NCBI RefSeq assembly: GCF_003173735.1
Contig: NZ_CP029551.1
Coordinates: forward strand, 1,998,501 to 2,062,500
Origin: Methylobacterium radiodurans
GTDB lineage: Bacteria > Pseudomonadota > Alphaproteobacteria > Rhizobiales > Beijerinckiaceae
DNA: 64,000 nucleotides
Direction: 5' to 3'
Below the pieces are notes generated by a model. The model worked only from the letters and a program-made list of their open reading frames with translations, was not told the DNA's origin and ran no database searches. Positions within the stretch are counted from its first letter, which is position 1. The number at the start of each line of letters is the position of its first letter. Below, piece after piece: positions 1 through 8,786 of the stretch. The translations under genes and the position numbers were made by a program.

Positions 1-798
1 GCGGCCGATGCTCCCTCAGCGGATCGCAACGCTCTCGGCTAACCGTAGGTATTGTGGAGGCGATGCTTCTTCGTCCACTGCCCGCACTAACTGAGCTTGT
101 ATCGCGCTGTCGGCCAGCAGCGAAAGACCGCCCGTCGCTACGGCGGCTAGGATGATACGGAATAAGACGGCGGATAGTAGGGGCATCGAAGCAGCACCGT
201 GAGGGTGCGTCCATCTATCGTGAGCCGGCAAGCTTGTCTGCAGCCCGGCGAGCACGGCCGCCTCGATCGACAGGTCTTGTCATTCGATATGTGCCGCCTG
301 TGGTGCGCGCGCATCGGCAGCCGGGTTGGCGCGCTGAGCTTCTGTCCAAATTTTGGGCTGCGCCGAAAACGCTGCCAAGCGTCGTATTGCTTGATTGATT
401 TATTCAACATCTCATGCCGAAAAATTTGATGCCGGGCGCTTTCGCATCTCTTCGAGCTGATCCATGACACCCACCTTCCCATAAGCGCCCTGAGCGCAGC
501 ATCGATCTGTGGCGTCACCGAACTTTTGCACCGAGCCACCCGAGAGGCCATTGCGTGAGGGCAGGCATGGGTTGCCGGAGGGCCGGATCCGGTGAGGTGA
601 TGGGCGCGATCTACTGGGTCCGCAGCCCGATCTCGGCATGCGATTGCGCAGCGCCTTCGCGAACACGGTGGGCACGTGTTCCCTTACAAGGACAGGCTGA
701 CCAGCTTCCGATTGGTCAAGCTCCGCTCCATCTCGCGGTCTCGTGAACCCTTCTGCCCTCCCGAACGTTTGCCCCCGAACCGTAAGAGAGGTCTCCGA
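1..798. other. Left edge without a recognisable gene
   Basis: No reading frame in this stretch resembles a known protein. The frames that exist on both strands are short, overlap each other and have no convincing ribosome binding site. The part around 340-460 is more AT-rich than the surrounding DNA, which fits decayed or non-coding DNA near the IS3 remnant further right. Nothing here supports an RNA gene. Confidence 0.4.
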
Positions 799-1071
799 AT
801 GCGTTCTGTCCTATTCGCCCTACCGCTGGCTGTGGCATTTGCCGGTGCGGCTGTGGCTCAAACCAGTGTAGCGCCCGCTCCGGGTGCTCCGGCTCCAGGA
901 ACTTCGGGCGTGGCTGCTCCCACGACCAACGCGACCGGCTCCCCAGCCGCTGGCAGCTACTCTCCAACCGGCCGTCCCGCGGACTCGATCTCCAACGATT
1001 CCTCCGCGGCCGGGAACGCGGGCCAGCCCTCCCGAGTGGCGCCCCAGGGCGGCGGCGGAAGCAGCCGCTAA
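799..1071 (+). CDS. Small secreted Pro/Ala/Ser/Gly-rich protein
   Basis: This gene encodes a 90-residue protein of unknown function. Residues 1-21 form a textbook Sec signal peptide: a basic start (MRS), a hydrophobic core and an AVAQ cleavage region. The mature part is low-complexity, with repeated Pro-Ala-Pro-Gly segments and a Gly/Ser tail ending GGGGSSR. No Cys or catalytic motif is visible. The start chosen is the ATG directly before the signal peptide, preceded by AGAGAGG. A longer in-frame start at 676 would bury the signal peptide. Such short disordered exported proteins are common in Methylobacterium-like genomes, but no function can be given. A hairpin lies about 90 bases downstream. 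Confidence 0.6.
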   Translation: MRSVLFALPLAVAFAGAAVAQTSVAPAPGAPAPGTSGVAAPTTNATGSPAAGSYSPTGRPADSISNDSSAAGNAGQPSRVAPQGGGGSSR

Positions 1072-1157
1072 ACCGCACGGCACATGATAGGTCGTCTCGC
1101 GGCTGTCATGATGCGCCCTTAGCGTCGTTTTCGTCGGGGTCCGATCCCCCGGCTAAT

Positions 1158-1204
1158 GCACCCGCCGGGTTTCTCTCATACCCCGGTTGCTGGCCAGCGG
1201 GTGC
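1158..1204. repeat. Intergenic hairpin downstream of small secreted gene
   Basis: GCACCCGC (1158-1165) and GCGGGTGC (1197-1204) are perfect 8-base inverted arms, with a nested CCGGG/CCCGG pair inside. There is no T-run after it, so it may be a weak terminator of the 799-1071 gene or a repeat remnant. Confidence 0.35.
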
Positions 1205-1340
1205 CTCCCAACCTCAAGCCGTCCAGCGTGCCAGCGCCGCCGTCGCCTACCCTGTGCTATCTCCGATCCAATAGGATCGCGACCACCTGACGGCTGCGTC
1301 AGGCCGTTGTCGGCTTCCTCAGCTCTCCTGCCGCCGCCTT

Positions 1341-1831
1341 TGACCTGACCGGCTGGTTTTGGACCGGGCTGATTGAGAGGATCAACTGGGATCGAAGGCG
1401 TCGGACAAGCGGCGAGGTCAGAAGACGCGCGCGGAGCAGGTCGTGCTGACGCTGCGCCAGATCGAGGTCCAGACCGCCCAGGGCAAGAGTTTGGCTTTGG
1501 CTCAGCTCAGGAGGCGTAGATCTCCGAGCAGAGCTACGACCGATGGCGCAAGGAGTACGGCGGCCTCCAGGTCGATCAGGCCAGGAAGATGAAGGATCTG
1601 GAGCGCGAGAACGCTCGGCTGCGGTGGCTTGTAGCTGACCTGTCCCTGGAGAAGCAGGTGCTGGCGGACGTCGCCTCGGGAACCTTGGTTCGCCCCCGAG
1701 CGACGCCGGCAGGCGGTGGCTGGCATCCGAGAGAAGTACGGCCTCTCGGAACGTCACGCTTGCCGGATCGACGATCGTTCGAGCATCGACCGGGCGCCGA
1801 CATCCGGCGCCAGGACCGCGTTGCGACGAGG
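1341..1831 (+). pseudogene. Decayed IS3-family element (orfA and start of orfB)
   Basis: This is a dead insertion sequence. The left end TGACCTGACCGG followed by TTTTGGACCG (1341-1366) is nearly identical to the terminus at 25521-25544. Behind it, pieces of an IS3-type OrfA can be read: a helix-turn-helix part with LRQIEVQTAQGKSLALA, then a change of frame near 1505, an in-frame TAG at 1517-1519, then RWRKEYGGL and the leucine-zipper part MKDLERENARLRWLVADLSL. A second frame gives the first residues of OrfB (RRRQAVAGIREKYGLSERHA). The integrase core is absent: the element stops next to the last codon of the copper operon at 1833, so the right part was deleted. The product cannot be functional. 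Confidence 0.75.
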
Positions 1832-1832
1832 T

Positions 1833-2795
1833 TCAGTGCTGATGATCGTGATGGCCGGCGGCCGGGGTCTGAGCCGCGATCGCCTCGACCGTGAACGTGA
1901 CCGGGACGCTGCCGGCCTTCTCGAAGGTCAGCGTGCCGGGAACGGACACGCCGGGCTTCAGCGGTGCCTTAAGGTCCATCAGCATCAGGTGGTAGCCGCC
2001 CGGTGCGAGCCTCATGGTCTCGCCGGGCTTGATCGTCAGGCCCTCCTCGAGGGGCGCCATTTTCATAGTGGTACCGTCCATGGACATCGCGTGCACCTCA
2101 ACGCGTGCGGCCTGGGCAAACGTGCCGCCGATCAGGCGATCCGGCTCCGTCCCCGTGTTGCTGACCGTTACGTAGCCGCCCGCGACCTTGGCCCCGCCGG
2201 GCGTGGCCCGCACCCACGGCGTCTGGATCGACAGCGCGCCCGCCTTGACCCCGCTCGCGATCACGGCGGGCGCCTGTGCGGCGACGATGCGGACACCGGG
2301 GGCGGGCTGCTTCAGGGCGTGGGCCGAGGTGCCCGCGGACGGGATCTCGCTCCAGCGATAGCTGCCCCTTTCGCAGTCCTGCTCGACGGGGAAGTAGACA
2401 ATCTGGCCGGGCACGAAGGCGTCGGAGATCCGGGCGAAGAAGGTGAACTCGTCGACCTGATCGTCCGGCAGGCTGGAGCCGGTCCAGGTGATCGTCTTCA
2501 CGCCCTCCGAGATTGGGCCGTGGTAGTAGGGGTAGGCCTTGGCGTAGGGGCCCTTCGTCGTCGTCACCTGCCAGCCCGGCTTCGGCATCGGCTTCGCGCC
2601 GACGACACCCTCCGGGATGGTCACGCTGACCCGGGTCGTGGCCGCCCCCTCGCAGCCATGGGTGATCTGCACGACACCGCGGTAGGGCGCGTTGGGCGAG
2701 GCTTCCTTGCGGTCGAGCACGGCGTGCGCGAGAGGCTGGGCCGCGGGAATCGTCACCAGGATGGCGGCGAGCACGGCGCGGTTGGTCGCGGTCAT
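1833..2795 (-). CDS. YcnI-like copper-binding domain fused to PCu(A)C copper chaperone
   Basis: This gene encodes a 320-residue exported copper-handling protein made of two domains. A signal peptide ends at about residue 23 (QPLA), which would leave His24 as the mature N-terminus. YcnI proteins bind Cu(II) through such an N-terminal His together with a Trp, and Trp148 in YRWSE is the likely partner. Residues 24-160 are the YcnI/DUF1775 domain. Residues 185-305 are a PCu(A)C domain with ligands His235, Met246, His269 and Met271, close to the H-X10-M-X21-H-X-M signature. The tail ends in a His cluster (GHHDHQH). It is the last gene of a leftward operon with a TonB receptor and a DUF2946-like protein, which suggests periplasmic copper capture and delivery, perhaps to cytochrome oxidase. 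The domain calls are firm; the pathway is inferred. Confidence 0.88.
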   Translation of the reverse strand: MTATNRAVLAAILVTIPAAQPLAHAVLDRKEASPNAPYRGVVQITHGCEGAATTRVSVTIPEGVVGAKPMPKPGWQVTTTKGPYAKAYPYYHGPISEGVKTITWTGSSLPDDQVDEFTFFARISDAFVPGQIVYFPVEQDCERGSYRWSEIPSAGTSAHALKQPAPGVRIVAAQAPAVIASGVKAGALSIQTPWVRATPGGAKVAGGYVTVSNTGTEPDRLIGGTFAQAARVEVHAMSMDGTTMKMAPLEEGLTIKPGETMRLAPGGYHLMLMDLKAPLKPGVSVPGTLTFEKAGSVPVTFTVEAIAAQTPAAGHHDHQH

Positions 2796-2899
2796 GGCGG
2801 ACTCCGTTGAGATCGGGATCGAAGGTGGCGCGTGAGGCGGCCGGCCGCTCAGCGGTCGCCGCTCTTGGGGCCGCCGAGTATCGGCCGCCCTTGGGGGCG

Positions 2900-5050
2900 T
2901 TAGAAGGAAGCCCGGATGCCAGCGAAGACGCTGCGGCCGTTGCCGGGGTAGAAGGCTGCGAGGGCCGCTGCACCGCCTGCCGTCGCGCGGGCGTTGGTGA
3001 CGACCGAGATGTCCGAGATGTAGCGCTCGTCCGTGAGGTTGCGGGCGTCAGCGAACAGCGCCACGCCGTTCTTGAACTCCATCCCGGTCTGGATGTTGAA
3101 CAGCGCGTAGCCGGGTACCTGCAGCGTGTTGGCGTGGTCGGCGAAAGCACCGCGCGGCACCCAATCGACCGAGGGCGAGAGGTAGAACCCGCTCGGGTGC
3201 ACGTAGCTCAGCACCGTGCGCAGCACGTCGTCCGGGATGCCGGCGATGCGGTTGTTGCCGAAGGCCGGATCGCGCACGAAGCGGAAGTCGTTGTGCGTCC
3301 AGATCTGCGTCACCGCCAGCGTGTCGCCGATGCCGGTCAGGTCGCGGGCGATGTCGAGCGAGACGGCCGCCTCGACGCCCTGGTGCAGGGTGCGCGGCGC
3401 GTTGAAGGTCGCGGCCGGGATGTTGAGACCGGGATTGATCGAGAAGTTGATCAACTCGTCGCGGATCTCGGAACGGTAGAGCGTCACGTCCCAGGAGAGC
3501 CGGTCGACGCGGCCGCGCGAGCCCGCCTCGTAGGTCCAGGCGCGCTGGGCCTGCAACGGCACGAAGGTCGTGTTGAGCGTGTTCTGCTGCACGAGGTCGG
3601 AGAAGTCCGGCACGTCGCGCGAGCGGGTGACGTCGCCGAAGACCTGGATGTCCGGCAGCGGCTGCCAGAGCAGGCCGATCTTCGGGTTCACGCCCTCATA
3701 GGTGACGTTGCCGAACTGGACCCGCGGATTGGCCGCGAAGCCCCCCTTGTTGCTGTAGGTGCGGTTCGACGAGAACAGCTTGGCGCCCGTCATCAGGGCG
3801 ACGTCCGGCAGGAACCAGAACCGGTTCTCGCCGTAGGCCTCGTAGTTCGAGGCGCTCTGCAGGGCTCGCAGCGTCTGCGCCCCGCGGTTGCCGGCGATGT
3901 TGACGAACTGGAACGCCGAGTTCTGGCCGGCGAAGGCGCGCAGGCCCAGGACGGTGTCGTTGCGGAAGCCGCCGACCTCGAAGGTCCCGGCCCAGTGGGG
4001 CGAGATGCCGTAGGTCCAGCCGTCCTGGTCGATGACCTGGAAGATCGGGTGGTAGAGCGACTTGTGGATCGCCCAGGTGTCGATGTCGAGCTTGCCCACC
4101 TCGAGCACGAGGGAGGTGCGGTTCGCGACGCGCTCCGTCTCGACCTGCCGGGACTGATTGCCGGTGATCGCCGCGAGGCTGGGCAGGCGCGGAGTCGTCA
4201 GCGCGCTGCCGAGCGTGACGCTGCCGGGGAGCTTCTGGTCGGTCAGGTAGGCGCCGATATAGAAGCGGGTCTCGACGCCCGGGGCCAGCCGGTAGCCGAT
4301 GTTGGCGTTGAAATTCTGCGTGCGCTGGGTCTCGTGGATCCGAAACCCGTTCGCGTTCGTGACGGTGCCGTTGATCAGGACATCGACGGGCCCTGAGATG
4401 CGCGAGACCTGGAAGTGCTCCCGGATCGTGCCGAACGAGCCGCCGTCGAGGCGCAGAATGTTCGGCGCGAAGGCCGTGTAGGCGGTCGGCGTGACGAAGT
4501 TGACCGCGCCGCCCAGGGTGGTGGCCCCGAACGTCAGGGCGTTGCCGCCCTTGTAGACCTCGACCGAGCGCAGGGCGAGCGGATCGATCTGGTAGAAGTC
4601 ACCGCTGCCGTCGGCGAGATTGAAGGGGATGCCGTCCTGCAGGATCTCCAGGCCGCGCAGGTGGAAGCCGCGGCTGATGCCGGAGCCGCGCACCGAGAGG
4701 CGCAGCTCCTGGCCGTAGCGCTCCTGCACGTAGACGCCGGGCGTGTCCTTGAGAACGTCCCGCAGCGTATTGGCGTAGCGGTTCTGGAAGCTCGCGGCAT
4801 CCACGAACGCGACCGAGCCGACGGTGCCGTTCACCGCGGCGCGCTGTCGGGCGACGCTCGGCACGGTGACGGAGCCGGAGTTCTCGCCGGCCGTGGATGA
4901 CGGGCCCGCACTAGGGATGGCGGCGCCGGAGACGCTGAGTTCGGGCAGGGTGACGGCCGAGGATGCGGCGGTTTGGGCGAGGGTCGACGTGGAGGCGAGC
5001 AGCGCCAGCGACAGGGCGGCGCACAAATCGGCCCGTGGGATCCGGTGCAT
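2900..5050 (-). CDS. TonB-dependent outer-membrane receptor, probably for copper
   Basis: This gene encodes a 716-residue outer-membrane beta-barrel that would import a metal or metal chelate using TonB energy. Residues 1-25 are a signal peptide. The plug domain follows (about 60-190) with the typical LRDVLKDTPGVYVQ, LSVRGSG and LRGLEILQDGIP elements. The rest is barrel, ending in Phe as expected for BAM-dependent insertion. The start chosen is the ATG before HRIPRADLC; an in-frame ATG 42 bases upstream would add residues in front of the signal peptide. The substrate is not readable from the barrel. It sits between a DUF2946-like gene and a gene for two copper-binding domains, a grouping known from copper-uptake loci, so copper is the best guess. 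Iron-chelate transport is the alternative. Confidence 0.85.
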   Translation of the reverse strand: MHRIPRADLCAALSLALLASTSTLAQTAASSAVTLPELSVSGAAIPSAGPSSTAGENSGSVTVPSVARQRAAVNGTVGSVAFVDAASFQNRYANTLRDVLKDTPGVYVQERYGQELRLSVRGSGISRGFHLRGLEILQDGIPFNLADGSGDFYQIDPLALRSVEVYKGGNALTFGATTLGGAVNFVTPTAYTAFAPNILRLDGGSFGTIREHFQVSRISGPVDVLINGTVTNANGFRIHETQRTQNFNANIGYRLAPGVETRFYIGAYLTDQKLPGSVTLGSALTTPRLPSLAAITGNQSRQVETERVANRTSLVLEVGKLDIDTWAIHKSLYHPIFQVIDQDGWTYGISPHWAGTFEVGGFRNDTVLGLRAFAGQNSAFQFVNIAGNRGAQTLRALQSASNYEAYGENRFWFLPDVALMTGAKLFSSNRTYSNKGGFAANPRVQFGNVTYEGVNPKIGLLWQPLPDIQVFGDVTRSRDVPDFSDLVQQNTLNTTFVPLQAQRAWTYEAGSRGRVDRLSWDVTLYRSEIRDELINFSINPGLNIPAATFNAPRTLHQGVEAAVSLDIARDLTGIGDTLAVTQIWTHNDFRFVRDPAFGNNRIAGIPDDVLRTVLSYVHPSGFYLSPSVDWVPRGAFADHANTLQVPGYALFNIQTGMEFKNGVALFADARNLTDERYISDISVVTNARATAGGAAALAAFYPGNGRSVFAGIRASF

Positions 5051-5092
5051 GGAATAGGTCCGTGGTCTGAAGAGATCGGGTGGTGCGATCAA

Positions 5093-5467
5093 TCAGACGA
5101 CGGGCGGGGCGCGGGCGCTGTGTCGGAAACGAGGGGGCGCCCGCGGGACGGCGACGACCTCGGGCCGCCAAGCCAGGACCGCGATTCGGCGCTGCGGCCA
5201 GACGATCGGCAGCGCGGTCGTCGCCGGAGCCTGCAGGGCGGGGATGTGCGGCGCTGCCGTGCAGCAGGCGAGATGGTCGTGGGCGACCGGAACCTTCTCG
5301 GGATCCGCGTCGGCCGATCCGGCAGATTGGAGGCAGAGCGCGTGGGCCGGTCCGAGCGGTCCCGCCATGAGCATGCCGCCCAGGATCGCCTGAAGCGCGA
5401 GCGCGTACAGCGCGGCCACGGCAATGACCACGCGGCAGGCAGCCCATCGTGGCAGAGCGATCCGCAT
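5093..5467 (-). CDS. DUF2946-like exported or membrane-anchored Cys/His protein
   Basis: This gene encodes a 124-residue protein with a hydrophobic N-terminal segment (about residues 12-33) that acts as signal or anchor. After it come a Cys in HALCLQ and a His/Cys group, VAHDHLACC, the pattern of DUF2946-type proteins often found next to copper TonB receptors. The C-terminal part is rich in Arg and Pro. It is the first gene of the leftward copper operon, 42 bases ahead of the TonB receptor. No enzyme motif is present. It may bind copper in the periplasm, but that rests only on the Cys/His residues and the neighbours. The ribosome binding site is weak. Confidence 0.6.
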   Translation of the reverse strand: MRIALPRWAACRVVIAVAALYALALQAILGGMLMAGPLGPAHALCLQSAGSADADPEKVPVAHDHLACCTAAPHIPALQAPATTALPIVWPQRRIAVLAWRPEVVAVPRAPPRFRHSARAPPVV

Positions 5468-5632
5468 TCAGCCGACGTATGGTCACGCTTCGGCGCTCGT
5501 CAAGCCGGTATGATCGCATCGCCCAAGCGAGCAGAGCGCAAAGACCTCACGCTGCCGGAGAACTGAAAGGGTGGCTGCGCGCTATCAAGAGCCTGATCCG
5601 CCCAGAGGCGATGACGTGGGAAGATCCCGCCC

Positions 5633-5656
5633 GCACGACGCCCCTGCGCGTCGTGC
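5633..5656 (-). terminator. Hairpin downstream of leftward tctA
   Basis: GCACGACGC (5633-5641) and GCGTCGTGC (5648-5656) form a perfect 9-base stem with a 6-base loop, 19 bases past the tctA stop. There is no T-tract, so it may be Rho-assisted. Confidence 0.45.
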
Positions 5657-5674
5657 GCGTAGGGAGGGAGGCTC

Positions 5675-7216
5675 TTACGAAGCTCCGGAACCGGCAACCT
5701 CCCGGTTCGGCCGATCGATGCCGCCCTTGCGTCTGAGGCGCTGGCGCAGGCTGCCGAGCGGTCCCCAGAACAGGAGCAGCAGGCCGAGGATCATCAGGGT
5801 CGAGACGAGGCCGTTCGAGAAGAAGACCGAGAGGTCCCCCCCCGATCCGAGCAGCGCCTGCCGGAAGGCGTCCTCCGCGCGGTCGCCGAGGACGAGGGCG
5901 AGCACCAGAGGGGCGAGCGGGTAGTCGAGCTTCTTGAACACGTAGCCGACCACGCCGAACACGAGCATCAGCCAGATGTCGAAGCGCGAGGATTCGACCG
6001 TGAAGGCGCCGATGGCGCAGACCACGAGGATGATCGGCGCGACGAGCGCGAAGGGGATGCGCATGATCGCGGCGAAGACCGGGACCGTGGCGAGCACGAT
6101 GAGGAGCCCCGCGAGGTTGCCGAGATACATCGATGCGATCAGCCCCCAGACGAACTCCTTCTTCTCGATGAACAGCATCGGGCCGGGCTGCAGGCCCCAG
6201 ATCATCAGGCCGCCGAGCAGGACCGCGGCGGTCGCCGAACCCGGAATGCCGAGCGCCAGCATCGGCAGCAGCGCCGAGGTGCCCGCGGCGTGCGCGGCGG
6301 TCTCGGGGGCCAGCACGCCCTCGATCTCGCCGCGCCCGAACGCGTCGGGCTGGCGGGAGAACCGCTTGGCGAGGCCGTAGCCCATGAACGAGGCCGCGAT
6401 CGCCCCGCCGGGCGTCACGCCCATCCACATCCCCACCACCGAGGAGCGGATCAGGGTCGCCCAGTAGCGCGGAAGCCCCGCCCAGGTGCGCAGGACCACG
6501 CCGAGATCGATGGCCGCGCGCTTGCCCTTGAAGTGCAGCCCCTCCTCGATGGTGAGCAGGATCTCGGAGACGCCGAACAGGCCGATCACCACGACGAGGA
6601 AGTCGAAGCCCTTCATCAGCTCGGGCGAGCCGAAGGTCAGGCGCAGGTCGCCCGAGATGGTGTCGAGGCCCACCGCCGCGAGGAGGAAGCCGAGCGCCAG
6701 GGAGGCGACGATCTTGGCCTTGTTCTCCCGGCCCATGCCGATGAACGAGCAGAAGGTCAGGAAGAAGACCCCGAAGAACTCCGCCGGGCCGAAGCGCAGG
6801 GCGAACTTCGCGACCAGCGGCGCCACGAAGGTGATCAGCACGACGCCCGAGAGCGCGCCGATGAACGAGGCCGTGAAGGCCGCGGTCAGGGCCTCGCCGG
6901 CCCGGCCCTGCTGCGCCAGCGGGTAGCCGTCGAAGGTGGTGGCCACCGACCACGCCTCGCCCGGAATGTTGAACAGGATCGACGTGATGGCGCCGCCGAA
7001 CAGGGCACCCCAGTAGATCGAGGACAGCAGGATGATCGCCGAGGTCGGGTCCATCCCGAAGGTGAGCGGCAGCAGGATCGCGACGCCGTTCGGCCCCCCT
7101 AGGCCCGGCAGCACGCCGACCACGATCCCGAGCAAGACGCCCACGACCATGAACAGCACGTTGTGCCAGGTCAGCGCGACCTGGAAGCCGAGCAGGAGCT
7201 GGTTGAGGTCGTCCAT
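5675..7216 (-). CDS. tctA: Tripartite tricarboxylate transporter large permease (TctA family)
   Basis: This gene encodes a 513-residue inner-membrane permease, the large transport subunit of a TctABC system that takes up carboxylates with a periplasmic binding protein. The family marks are clear: the N-terminal GVLPGLGGPNGVAILLPLTF loop, the repeated glycine-rich segment around LALGIPGSATAAVLLGGL in the second half, about a dozen hydrophobic helices and the usual length near 500. It is the third gene of a leftward operon (tctC, tctB, tctA), 39 bases after tctB. The start ATG follows a purine-rich stretch. The substrate is unknown. It is clearly related to the rightward permease at 10984-12522, so the two systems probably arose by duplication or carry related acids. 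Confidence 0.93.
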   Translation of the reverse strand: MDDLNQLLLGFQVALTWHNVLFMVVGVLLGIVVGVLPGLGGPNGVAILLPLTFGMDPTSAIILLSSIYWGALFGGAITSILFNIPGEAWSVATTFDGYPLAQQGRAGEALTAAFTASFIGALSGVVLITFVAPLVAKFALRFGPAEFFGVFFLTFCSFIGMGRENKAKIVASLALGFLLAAVGLDTISGDLRLTFGSPELMKGFDFLVVVIGLFGVSEILLTIEEGLHFKGKRAAIDLGVVLRTWAGLPRYWATLIRSSVVGMWMGVTPGGAIAASFMGYGLAKRFSRQPDAFGRGEIEGVLAPETAAHAAGTSALLPMLALGIPGSATAAVLLGGLMIWGLQPGPMLFIEKKEFVWGLIASMYLGNLAGLLIVLATVPVFAAIMRIPFALVAPIILVVCAIGAFTVESSRFDIWLMLVFGVVGYVFKKLDYPLAPLVLALVLGDRAEDAFRQALLGSGGDLSVFFSNGLVSTLMILGLLLLFWGPLGSLRQRLRRKGGIDRPNREVAGSGAS

Positions 7217-7255
7217 CTGATCTCTCCGCCGTCGACCGGCCGCCTCGGGATGGGC

Positions 7256-7753
7256 TCAGAAGCCCAGCATGGCCTCGACGGGACCCTTCGGCAGCGGGAC
7301 CCGGAACTGCAGCTCGAACACCCAGAAGGTGACGAGCGGCGTGAGCACGACGGCGAGCGCGACCTGCCACCAGCGGAAGGCGCCGAGCATCACCATGAAC
7401 AGGCCCATGAATAGCGCCGAGGCGAGATAGATGCCGAAGAACGCGATCGCCAGCACGTAGAGGAACAGGGGCACGAAGACCTGGGCCACGAGGCGGAGCT
7501 GGCCGTAGGTGACGAAGACGCTGTCCTCCCGGCGCACCGCCCCCACCAGCACGGCGCCGGCCGCGATCGCCAGGATCGCGGCGACGCGGGCCGGGAAGAA
7601 GCCGTTCTCGGGCCCGTTGTCCCAGCCTGCCCCGCGCCCGTAGGAATCCCAGAGGGCGAGCGCTGCGATCCCGATCAGCAAGAGCGCCACGACGATCTCG
7701 ACGAGCCGGCGCGACAGGCCGCGCTCGGGGAGCGGGGATGAGGCTTGCGCCAT
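7256..7753 (-). CDS. tctB: Tripartite tricarboxylate transporter small permease (TctB family)
   Basis: This gene encodes a 165-residue membrane protein with four predicted helices (about 17-35, 53-72, 88-125 as a pair, and 130-150), the layout of the TctB small subunit that supports the large permease. The GPENGFFPARVA segment after the first helix matches the conserved GPGFFP-type motif of the family. It lies between tctC and tctA on the same strand with short gaps, so it is surely co-transcribed with them. A GGAAGGATCC ribosome binding site precedes the ATG. Sequence conservation in TctB is low, so the call rests on topology, motif and context together. Confidence 0.9.
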   Translation of the reverse strand: MAQASSPLPERGLSRRLVEIVVALLLIGIAALALWDSYGRGAGWDNGPENGFFPARVAAILAIAAGAVLVGAVRREDSVFVTYGQLRLVAQVFVPLFLYVLAIAFFGIYLASALFMGLFMVMLGAFRWWQVALAVVLTPLVTFWVFELQFRVPLPKGPVEAMLGF

Positions 7754-7799
7754 GGTGGATCCTTCCGGGATCGGTCAGCGTCTCGGCCGGGGGCCGCGC

Positions 7800-8786
7800 T
7801 CAGTTCGTGGCGATGAAGCCGGCCTTGGTCATCAGCTCCTTGTGCTTGCGCTCGTCCTCCGTGAGGAAGTCGACGAAGCTCTGGCCGGCGCGGAAGTCGG
7901 GCACCAGAGCGTTGCGCTCCAGATAGGCCTTCCATTCGGGGGTCTGGGTGACCTTCTGGAACAGGTCGACGTAGAAGGCCTGCTGCTCCGGCGTCACCTT
8001 GCCGGGCATGAACATGCCGCGCAGCATCTGGTAGGTGACGGTCACGCCCTGCGACGGGCAGGTCGGGATGTCCGACCACGCCATGTCGGCCGTGATCTTC
8101 TGCGTGTATTCCATGGGCTTGGGCGAGAAGACGCAGAGCGGCTTCACGGCACCGGAGCGCCAGTTGGCGATCTCCTCGGCCGGGTTGTTCATGTTGGCGT
8201 CGATATGCCCGCCTGCGAGCTGCACCGAGGCCGGTCCGCCGCCCTGGTAGGGCACGTAGGTAATCTTGGTGCCGGTCGCCTGCTCCATCGTCACCGAGAT
8301 GAGATGGTCCTCGCGCTTCGAGCCGTTGCCGCCGGTCTTGAGCGGCGGGGTCGCGGTCTTGGCGGCCGCGATGAAGTCCTGCGCGGTCTTGTAGGGCTTG
8401 GCGGCGTTGACCCAGAGCACGAACGCGTCCTGCGCCATCATGGCGACCGGGGTGAAGTCCTTCCAGCTCACCGGAAGCTTGGTGGCGAGCGGCGTCATGT
8501 AGATGCCGCTCGACGTCGTGATGAGCTTGTGCGGGTCACCGGCCGATTTCTGGATGTCGAGCATCGCCTCGCCGCCGGCGGCCGCGGGCTTGTTGACGAT
8601 GATGATCGGCTGCTTGACGAGGTTGCCCTTCTGGATCGCGCCCTGGATGGTGCGCGCCATCTGGTCGGACGCGCCGCCGGGCGGGAACGGAACGATGATC
8701 TCGATCGGCTTCGTGGGCTCCCAGGCCTGGGCCGAGGTAGCGGTCAGCAACAGAGCCCCGATCGCGGCTCGCACAGCACATCCCAT
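7800..8786 (-). CDS. tctC: Tripartite tricarboxylate transporter solute-binding protein (TctC/Bug family)
   Basis: This gene encodes a 328-residue periplasmic binding protein that hands a carboxylate to TctAB. Residues 1-21 are a signal peptide ending SAQA. The family motif IIVPFPPGGASDQMAR begins at about residue 30; this loop contacts the ligand carboxylate in Bug structures. The sequence continues along the full Bug fold to residue 328. Two cysteines, Cys218 in KPLCVF and Cys243 in IPTC, are placed exactly as in the rightward paralogue and may form a disulfide. The start chosen is the ATG in front of the signal peptide; an upstream in-frame ATG at 8879 would give a 31-residue non-signal extension. 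It leads the leftward tct operon. Confidence 0.92.
   Translation of the reverse strand: MGCAVRAAIGALLLTATSAQAWEPTKPIEIIVPFPPGGASDQMARTIQGAIQKGNLVKQPIIIVNKPAAAGGEAMLDIQKSAGDPHKLITTSSGIYMTPLATKLPVSWKDFTPVAMMAQDAFVLWVNAAKPYKTAQDFIAAAKTATPPLKTGGNGSKREDHLISVTMEQATGTKITYVPYQGGGPASVQLAGGHIDANMNNPAEEIANWRSGAVKPLCVFSPKPMEYTQKITADMAWSDIPTCPSQGVTVTYQMLRGMFMPGKVTPEQQAFYVDLFQKVTQTPEWKAYLERNALVPDFRAGQSFVDFLTEDERKHKELMTKAGFIATN

Noticed and set aside
412..675. An 87-codon minus-strand frame at the left edge
   Set aside because: It has no similarity to known families, no ribosome binding site, and overlaps other equally poor frames.
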